A stretch of 6,027 nucleotides of DNA, from assembly GCA_000695745.1 (NCBI GenBank), contig ASHK01000872.1, positions 1-6,027 on the forward strand, given 5' to 3'. Positions 1-6,027 of this stretch are shown one piece after another. This DNA is from Vibrio madracius. GTDB lineage: Bacteria > Pseudomonadota > Gammaproteobacteria > Enterobacterales > Vibrionaceae. The translations under genes and the position numbers were made by a program. Every line of letters begins with the position of its first letter. Position 1 is the first letter of the stretch. Below the pieces are notes generated by a model. It saw only the letters and a program-made list of their open reading frames with translations, was not told where the DNA came from and did not search any database.

Positions 1-73
1 CTTCTCCTTCAGGAGCAGGCTCAGCAAGTCGAGCAATCGAACGTCTATTGAGTAACAGTTCTAGGGCATCCAT
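1..73 (-). CDS. ydjA: YdjA-type NAD(P)H nitroreductase, N-terminal fragment
   Basis: The gene runs off the left edge, so only 24 codons are visible. The start is the ATG at 73-71, preceded by AGGGAAG (78-84) four bases upstream, a good Shine-Dalgarno match. The peptide begins MDALELLLNRRSIARLAEPA, which closely matches my memory of the start of E. coli YdjA, a small FMN-binding member of the nitroreductase family. The NRRS segment corresponds to the conserved N-terminal Arg-Arg-Ser motif that contacts the FMN phosphate in this family. The physiological substrate of YdjA is not established. ydjA also neighbours sppA and ansA in E. coli; here fadH lies between them. It reads in the same direction as fadH with a 91-base gap, but has its own promoter. 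Identification rests on 24 residues only. Confidence 0.85.
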   Translation of the reverse strand, partial: MDALELLLNRRSIARLAEPAPEGE

Positions 74-107
74 AACACTTCCCTTTTTGTTTGTTGTAAT
101 AACGCTC

Positions 108-136
108 ATTATAACAAAACGTTAACGTCATGACAG
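108..136 (-). promoter_or_regulatory. Predicted sigma-70 promoter of ydjA
   Basis: On the minus strand a perfect -10 TATAAT (113-108) is preceded, after a 17-base spacer, by CTGTCA (136-131), which matches four of six bases of TTGACA. The predicted transcription start is near base 101, giving a leader of about 28 bases. This would allow ydjA to be transcribed independently of fadH upstream. Confidence 0.6.
119..128. repeat. Palindrome ACGTTAACGT in the ydjA promoter spacer
   Basis: A perfect 10-base palindrome lies entirely between the predicted -35 and -10 elements of ydjA. A dimeric repressor bound here would block RNA polymerase, so it is a candidate operator. I do not recognise it as the site of a specific regulator. 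A 10-base palindrome can also arise by chance. Confidence 0.3.
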
Positions 137-143
137 CAAAAGC

Positions 144-156
144 GAGAACCATTCTC
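144..156 (-). repeat. Inverted repeat GAGAA-TGG-TTCTC after fadH (weak terminator or Fur-like site)
   Basis: Eight bases after the fadH stop, the minus strand has two perfect 5-base arms around a 3-base loop, followed by GCTTTTGC. The stem is short and the T-run has only four bases, so it would be a weak intrinsic terminator for fadH. The 19 bases at 141-159 also partly resemble a Vibrio Fur box (AATGANAATNATTNTCATT), with about four mismatches at the fixed positions. Neither reading is strong. Confidence 0.3.
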
Positions 157-164
157 AATGTGCA

Positions 165-2234
<2,070 letters not shown>

Positions 2235-2283
2235 ACTAGCGTTTACATTTTCTCAACATTAAAGAAATTTTTTCTGAATCTTT

Positions 2284-2311
2284 GAACTTAATCTAGTATG
2301 TTAAGTCTTTA
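2284..2311 (+). promoter_or_regulatory. Sigma-E-like promoter candidate facing sppA
   Basis: GAACTT (2284-2289), a 16-base spacer and TCTTTA (2306-2311) resemble the envelope-stress promoter pattern GAACTT-N16-TCTGA. The -35 fits exactly and the -10 partly. Transcription would begin near 2317, leaving a leader of about 145 bases before sppA. The region is AT-rich, so a chance match is possible. A separate TACAAT (2361-2366), with TTGAGT 19 bases upstream, is a weak sigma-70 alternative. Confidence 0.25.
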
Positions 2312-2432
2312 ATTTTTATTCACTTAAAACCTTGATTGAGTGATAGTGGCAACATACACGTACAATTACATTATTGATACAGCGAATCTGCCACGCCAAC
2401 GCTACACTAGTAATTGATGTTTAGGGACAAAA

Positions 2433-2458
2433 ACACTCACCTTTTTGGTGATGTGGAG
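2433..2458 (+). promoter_or_regulatory. Hairpin abutting the sppA ribosome binding site
   Basis: TCACC (2437-2441) pairs with GGTGA (2447-2451) around a TTTTT loop. With C2436 bulged, the stem extends by three pairs (2433-2435 with 2452-2454). The Shine-Dalgarno GGAG (2455-2458) follows at once. It lies two bases from the ATG at 2461 but five from the in-frame ATG at 2464, so the second ATG, giving MKKVFRF, is the better start. Confidence 0.35.
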
Positions 2459-2460
2459 AG

Positions 2461-4316
2461 ATGATGAAAAAAGTATTTCGGTTTATCGGTTTGATCTTCA
2501 AAGGCATCTGGAAAGTCATTAACTTTACCAGGCTCGCCATTATTAATTTGCTGTTCTTCGCTGTGATCGCAATGTTCTATTTTGCCTTCACGCAAGTAGA
2601 ACCAACACCAGAAGCGGTGAAAAAGAGTCCGCGCTTGTCCTAAATATTTCTGGACCTATCGTTGAGCAAAGTAGCTATGTTAACCCTATGGACTCTGTCA
2701 CGGGGTCACTATTTGGGCGTGATCTGCCAAAAGAAAACGTGTTGTTTGACATCGTAGACTCAATTCGTCATGCGTCCATCGACGATTCTGTCAAAGGATT
2801 GGTTCTGTCCCTAAGGGACATGCCAGAAACCAGTTTAACTAAGCTTCGCTACATCGCTAAAGCGTTGAACGAGTTCAAAGCGACAGGCAAGCCAATTTAC
2901 GCTTACGGCGCTTTTTACAACCAAAGCCAATACTATCTCGCCAGCTATGCCGACAAAGTTTATCTCGCTCCTGATGGCGCGGTACTCATCAAAGGGTACA
3001 GCGCCTACTCAATGTACTACAAGACGTTACTCGAAAAACTCGATGTGACAACGCACGTCTTTAGAGTTGGTACTTATAAATCAGCGGTAGAACCTTTCCT
3101 TCGTGATGATATGTCAGAGGCAGCAAAAGAATCCGCCACTCGCTGGGTTTCTCAGCTGTGGGGAGCCTACGTTGATGATGTTGCCTCTAACCGTCAAATC
3201 GAAACCAGTGTTTTGACGCCAACCATGGATGAATTCCTCAAAGAGCTTGAAGCTGCTGACGGCGATTTAGCTGCGCTATCCAAACGACTTGGGTTGGTCG
3301 ACGAGCTTGTCACTAAACAGCAAGTAAATCAGGCGATGGTTGAAGCGTTCGGTAGCGACGGTGAGGGTGGTTTCAATGCAGTAGGCTACTATGAATATTT
3401 AGCCTCCATGCCTTACGATTTGCCTGAACAACCAGACAACCAAGTCGCCGTCATCGTCGCAAGTGGCACCATCATGGATGGTGAGCAGCCACGAGGAACT
3501 ATCGGCGGCGACAGTACCGCAGCCCTTCTCAAACAGGCGCGTGAAGATGACTCAGTGAAGTCGGTTGTACTGCGTGTCGATAGCCCTGGGGGAAGTGCTT
3601 TTGCCTCAGAAGTGATTCGCAACGAAGTCCAAGCACTTCGCGACGCAGGTAAGCCTGTTGTAGTGTCTATGTCGAGTGTTGCTGCCTCCGGCGGTTATTG
3701 GATTTCTATGAACGCGAACAAGATTATGGCTCAGCCGACAACGATTACCGGCTCTATCGGAATCTTTAGTGTAGTGACAACGTTCGAGAAAGGGTTAAAC
3801 AATATTGGGATTAATACCGATGGTGTGGGTACATCCCCATTCTCAGGCGTTGGCGTTACCACTGGCATCAGTGACGGTGCTTCTAAAGCATTCCAAATGG
3901 GCATAGAAAATGGCTACAAGCGCTTTATTACGTTAGTTGCAAACAACCGCAACATGTCGGTCACGGATGTCGACTCTGTCGCTCAAGGGCGCGTTTGGAC
4001 TGGTAAAGATGCGTTAGAACGTGGCCTTGTAGACAAGATTGGTGACTTTGACGATGCGGTCGCTCTCGCCGCTGATCTTGGCGGAATGGAGAAATACGAT
4101 ATCTATTGGGTGGAGGAACCGCTCAGCCCGGCACAACAATTCGTGCAAGATATCATGCAGCAAGTAAAAGTGAGTCTTGGACTCGACCTATCCGCTTGGG
4201 TTCCACAGAGCTTACTGCCAGTCGCGACTCAATTGCAGCAACACGCTAGTTTGCTAGAAAGCTTCAACGATCCGAAAGGTCAATACGTGCTGTGTTTGAC
4301 CTGTAACATCGAGTAA
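2461..4316 (+). pseudogene. sppA: Signal peptide peptidase SppA (protease IV), complete apart from one single-base deletion
   Basis: SppA is an inner-membrane serine protease with a Ser-Lys dyad that degrades signal peptides after their cleavage. The first 60 codons end at a TAA (2641-2643) because a run of five A (2620-2624) appears where six are expected. Adding one A reads EAVKKESALVLNISGP and continues to 4316, giving 618 residues, the length of E. coli SppA. In restored numbering residues 1-24 are basic and cytoplasmic, and 25-44 form a membrane anchor (LAIINLLFFAVIAMFYFAF). Lys207 in RVGTYKSAVEPF and Ser410 in VAASGGYW fit the catalytic pair, one per tandem peptidase-S49 domain. The end, CLTCNIE, resembles the usual Cys-containing C-terminus. 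As read, translation from the internal ATG at 2688 (Met77) would give a 542-residue form that keeps both catalytic residues but lacks the anchor. ATG 2464 is favoured over 2461 by Shine-Dalgarno spacing. Confidence 0.9.
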
Positions 4317-4345
4317 GTATGACCAGCTAACAAATTCCCTTATCC

Positions 4346-4370
4346 AGAGCCACCAATCGGTGGCTCTTTT
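4346..4370 (+). terminator. Intrinsic terminator after sppA
   Basis: A perfect 9-base stem, AGAGCCACC (4346-4354) and GGTGGCTCT (4359-4367) around an AATC loop, runs into TTTT (4367-4370). It starts 30 bases after the sppA stop and lies upstream of the ansA -10 element. It should end most sppA transcripts and separate the two genes. Confidence 0.85.
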
Positions 4371-4382
4371 GTTGGTTTTGGT

Positions 4383-4388
4383 TATAAT
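4383..4388 (+). promoter_or_regulatory. Predicted -10 element of ansA
   Basis: A perfect TATAAT sits 41 bases before the ansA ATG and just after the sppA terminator. No convincing -35 lies 16-18 bases upstream, because that space is occupied by the terminator stem, and there is no TG extension. The start point would be near 4395. Its position supports an ansA promoter, possibly one needing an activator. Confidence 0.5.
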
Positions 4389-4429
4389 CGCCAGCATCTG
4401 TTCCCTTTGATAACAAAGCGATTCCTGGC

Positions 4430-5443
4430 ATGACAAGAAAACACATCTATATTGCATACACTGGTGGCACCATCGGCATGCAAAAGTCCGATCACGGCTA
4501 TATTCCAGTCGCGGGTTTTATGGAAAAACAACTGGCAAGTATGCCGGAATTCCATCGTCCTGAAATGCCAGAGTTCACGATTCACGAATATGAGCCGTTG
4601 ATTGACTCTTCCGACATGACACCAGCGGATTGGCAGCAGATTGCGGACGATATTCGCGATAACTACGACCACTATGACGGTTTTGTGATTCTACATGGTA
4701 CCGATACCATGGCGTATACCGCATCGGCACTGTCGTTTATGCTAGAAAATCTAGGCAAACCTGTCATTGTCACTGGCTCACAAATTCCGTTGGCGGAGCT
4801 TCGCTCAGATGGACAAGCTAACCTTCTAAATGCCCTGCACATTGCCGCAAATTATCCCATTAATGAAGTAACGCTATTTTTCAACAACCAACTCATGCGT
4901 GGTAACCGCAGTACCAAATCTCATGCGGATGGCTTCAACGCGTTTACCTCTCCAAACATGGCGCCGATCTTAGAAGCAGGTATCAATATTCAATTAGGAA
5001 GTGGTGTAGAGCTGAACAAAGTGCCTGAGGGTAAATTTAAAGTCCACGACATCACCCCACAACCTATTGGAGTGATTACCATGTACCCGGGCATCTCTCA
5101 TGAAGTGATTCGTAACACCTTACTTCAACCTGTTAATGCTATGATACTACTCACTTTTGGTGTTGGTAATGCCCCGCAAAACCCGGAACTTCTCGCTCAT
5201 CTAAAAGAGGCGTCTGAACGTGGTGTACTCGTGGTCAACCTTACCCAATGTTTAGCTGGTAAAGTCAATATGGGTGGTTATGCCACAGGCTGTGCCTTGG
5301 CCGATGCAGGCGTTATCAGTGGCTTTGACATGACCCCGGAAGCGGCATTAGCCAAACTCCATTACCTACTCAGTCAAAACTTAAGTTATGACGAGATCAA
5401 AGCAAAGATGTTAGAAGTATTACGTGGTGAAATGAGCAAATAA
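4430..5443 (+). CDS. ansA: L-asparaginase I, cytoplasmic
   Basis: This enzyme hydrolyses L-asparagine to aspartate and ammonia. At 337 residues it is within one residue of E. coli AnsA. It has no signal peptide, which separates it from the periplasmic type II enzyme AnsB. The amidohydrolase signatures are YTGGTIGM (residues 10-17), with nucleophile Thr14, and ILHGTDTM (87-94), with Thr91-Asp92 and the partner Lys163 further on. Ser60 fits the substrate-binding serine. Thr162 and Cys274 (NLTQCLAGKVNMGG) match residues reported for the allosteric asparagine site of the E. coli enzyme, so similar allosteric control is likely. The ATG is fixed by alignment (MTRKHIYIAYTGG against MQKKSIYVAYTGG), although no clear Shine-Dalgarno sequence precedes it. 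The sppA-ansA order is shared with E. coli, but pncA, which follows there, is absent. Here a terminator before the gene suggests independent transcription. Confidence 0.96.
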   Translation: MTRKHIYIAYTGGTIGMQKSDHGYIPVAGFMEKQLASMPEFHRPEMPEFTIHEYEPLIDSSDMTPADWQQIADDIRDNYDHYDGFVILHGTDTMAYTASALSFMLENLGKPVIVTGSQIPLAELRSDGQANLLNALHIAANYPINEVTLFFNNQLMRGNRSTKSHADGFNAFTSPNMAPILEAGINIQLGSGVELNKVPEGKFKVHDITPQPIGVITMYPGISHEVIRNTLLQPVNAMILLTFGVGNAPQNPELLAHLKEASERGVLVVNLTQCLAGKVNMGGYATGCALADAGVISGFDMTPEAALAKLHYLLSQNLSYDEIKAKMLEVLRGEMSK

Positions 5444-5464
5444 GCCGTTTTCTGTTCGTCATAC

Positions 5465-5490
5465 AAAAACGCAGCTTCGCTGCGTTTTTT
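5465..5490. terminator. Bidirectional terminator between ansA and the phosphatase gene
   Basis: ACGCAGC (5469-5475) pairs with GCTGCGT (5479-5485) around TTC. The flanking A5 (5465-5469) and T6 (5485-5490) give a U-tract on either strand. It lies 21 bases after the ansA stop and 4 bases beyond the stop of the convergent gene, so it should serve both. Confidence 0.9.
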
Positions 5491-5494
5491 GTTA

Positions 5495-5944
5495 TTAGAG
5501 TTTGGCTAACACTGCATCAGCCGCTTCTTCAATCAGATCCAGCACTAATTCAAAACCCTGCTCTCCACCATAATAAGGATCTGGAATCTCACGATAACAA
5601 GAATTCCCATGGCTAAGAAATAGCGAAAGTTTGTACTTGAGATGAGAAGGACAACGCTGTTTGAGATCGGCCAAGTTATCCTTATCCGCAGCCAGAATCA
5701 TATCAAAAGTCTCAAAGTCTTCATCTGACACTTGGCGGGCTTTTATTCCGAAAAAGGAATAGCCACGAGCTTCGCCAGCAGCCTGGGCTCGTTTGTCAGG
5801 AGCATCACCCTGATGGTAGCCTATAGTGCCAGCCGAATCGACTAGGACATCAATCCCCTGAGACGCTGCTCGCGCACGTAATACGGCTTCACCTGTAGGT
5901 GAGCGACAAATATTGCCCATGCAGACTACCAATATCTTTTTCAT
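5495..5944 (-). CDS. Low-molecular-weight protein-tyrosine phosphatase
   Basis: This 149-residue cytoplasmic enzyme removes phosphate from protein tyrosines through a cysteinyl-phosphate intermediate. The P-loop CMGNICRS begins at the N-terminus, with nucleophile Cys8, a second cysteine at 13 that can protect it from oxidation in this family, and Arg14 binding phosphate. The general-acid loop is PDPYYGG with Asp122. The length is usual for the family. The ATG (5944-5942) follows the Shine-Dalgarno AGGG (5956-5953) by eight bases. Bacterial members often sit beside a tyrosine autokinase in capsule operons (Wzb with Wzc), but none is visible here. The gene stands alone, converging on ansA, so its substrate cannot be inferred. 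It could be a general or arginine-type member of the family; the sequence does not decide this. All key residues are present and no defect is seen. Confidence 0.95.
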   Translation of the reverse strand: MKKILVVCMGNICRSPTGEAVLRARAASQGIDVLVDSAGTIGYHQGDAPDKRAQAAGEARGYSFFGIKARQVSDEDFETFDMILAADKDNLADLKQRCPSHLKYKLSLFLSHGNSCYREIPDPYYGGEQGFELVLDLIEEAADAVLAKL

Positions 5945-5952
5945 CCTATTAT

Positions 5953-5997
5953 CCCTGAACTTTGTCTTGTTTTTTCTATTTCTATTTCATTATCATA
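5953..5997 (-). promoter_or_regulatory. Ribosome binding site and possible -10 of the phosphatase gene
   Basis: On the minus strand AGGG (5956-5953) lies eight bases before the ATG. Further upstream, overlapping TATGAT (5997-5992) and GATAAT (5994-5989) each match five of six bases of the -10 consensus. No good -35 is seen in the few remaining bases. The leader would be about 40 bases, mostly A-rich. No gene is visible to the right edge. Confidence 0.4.
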
Positions 5998-6027
5998 TAC
6001 CGAACACAGAGGACTAGCAGCTAAACA

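Noticed and set aside
2312..2460. A small RNA starting at the sigma-E-like promoter
   Set aside because: The only hairpin (2433-2454) is followed by GGAGAG rather than a U-run, so there is no terminator for a short transcript before sppA.
2461..2643. A separate 60-residue membrane protein gene
   Set aside because: Its sequence is the N-terminal anchor of SppA and the family sequence continues in the next frame, so it is a fragment of the frameshifted sppA.
3413..3622. Minus-strand 69-residue open frame inside sppA
   Set aside because: It is antisense to the conserved second peptidase domain of SppA and looks like a shadow frame.
4254..4672. Minus-strand open frames over the sppA end and ansA start
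   Set aside because: They overlap conserved coding sequence and a terminator hairpin, and show no recognisable protein motif.
5495..5944. Phosphatase as part of a capsule (wza-wzb-wzc) locus
   Set aside because: No tyrosine kinase, outer-membrane export gene or glycosyltransferase is visible; the gene faces ansA across a shared terminator.

Overview
The window looks like chromosomal DNA from a gammaproteobacterium, most likely a Vibrio or a close relative. This rests on the remembered resemblance of the FadH, SppA and AnsA proteins to Vibrionaceae sequences, moderate GC, and a gene set (ydjA, sppA, ansA) that is also clustered in Escherichia coli. No mobile element, CRISPR array, tRNA or rRNA was found. 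This is core metabolic and housekeeping DNA, and I see no new multi-gene system in it.

Layout from left to right. Bases 1-73 hold the first 24 codons of a YdjA-type nitroreductase on the minus strand, preceded by a good promoter. Bases 165-2166 hold fadH (2,4-dienoyl-CoA reductase) on the minus strand, with two single-base deletions near its start. The 294-base divergent intergenic region (2167-2460) carries a FadR-like operator overlapping a plausible fadH promoter, a weak sigma-E-like promoter candidate facing sppA, and a small hairpin just before the sppA ribosome binding site. Bases 2461-4316 hold sppA (protease IV) on the plus strand, with one single-base deletion in an A-run. An intrinsic terminator and a new -10 element then separate sppA from ansA (cytoplasmic L-asparaginase I, 4430-5443). 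A bidirectional terminator follows, and a low-molecular-weight protein-tyrosine phosphatase gene converges on it from the minus strand (5495-5944).

The genes do not form one pathway. FadH feeds unsaturated fatty acids into beta-oxidation, and its predicted operator ties it to the fatty-acid regulator FadR. SppA degrades cleaved signal peptides and membrane-protein fragments. AnsA hydrolyses asparagine. The phosphatase removes phosphate from protein tyrosines.

The most notable feature is that all three reading-frame breaks lie within about 540 bases (2086-2624). Each is one missing base in a short homopolymer run, and restoring it recovers the expected family sequence and length. A local sequencing or assembly error is the simplest explanation, ahead of real inactivation of two neighbouring divergent genes.
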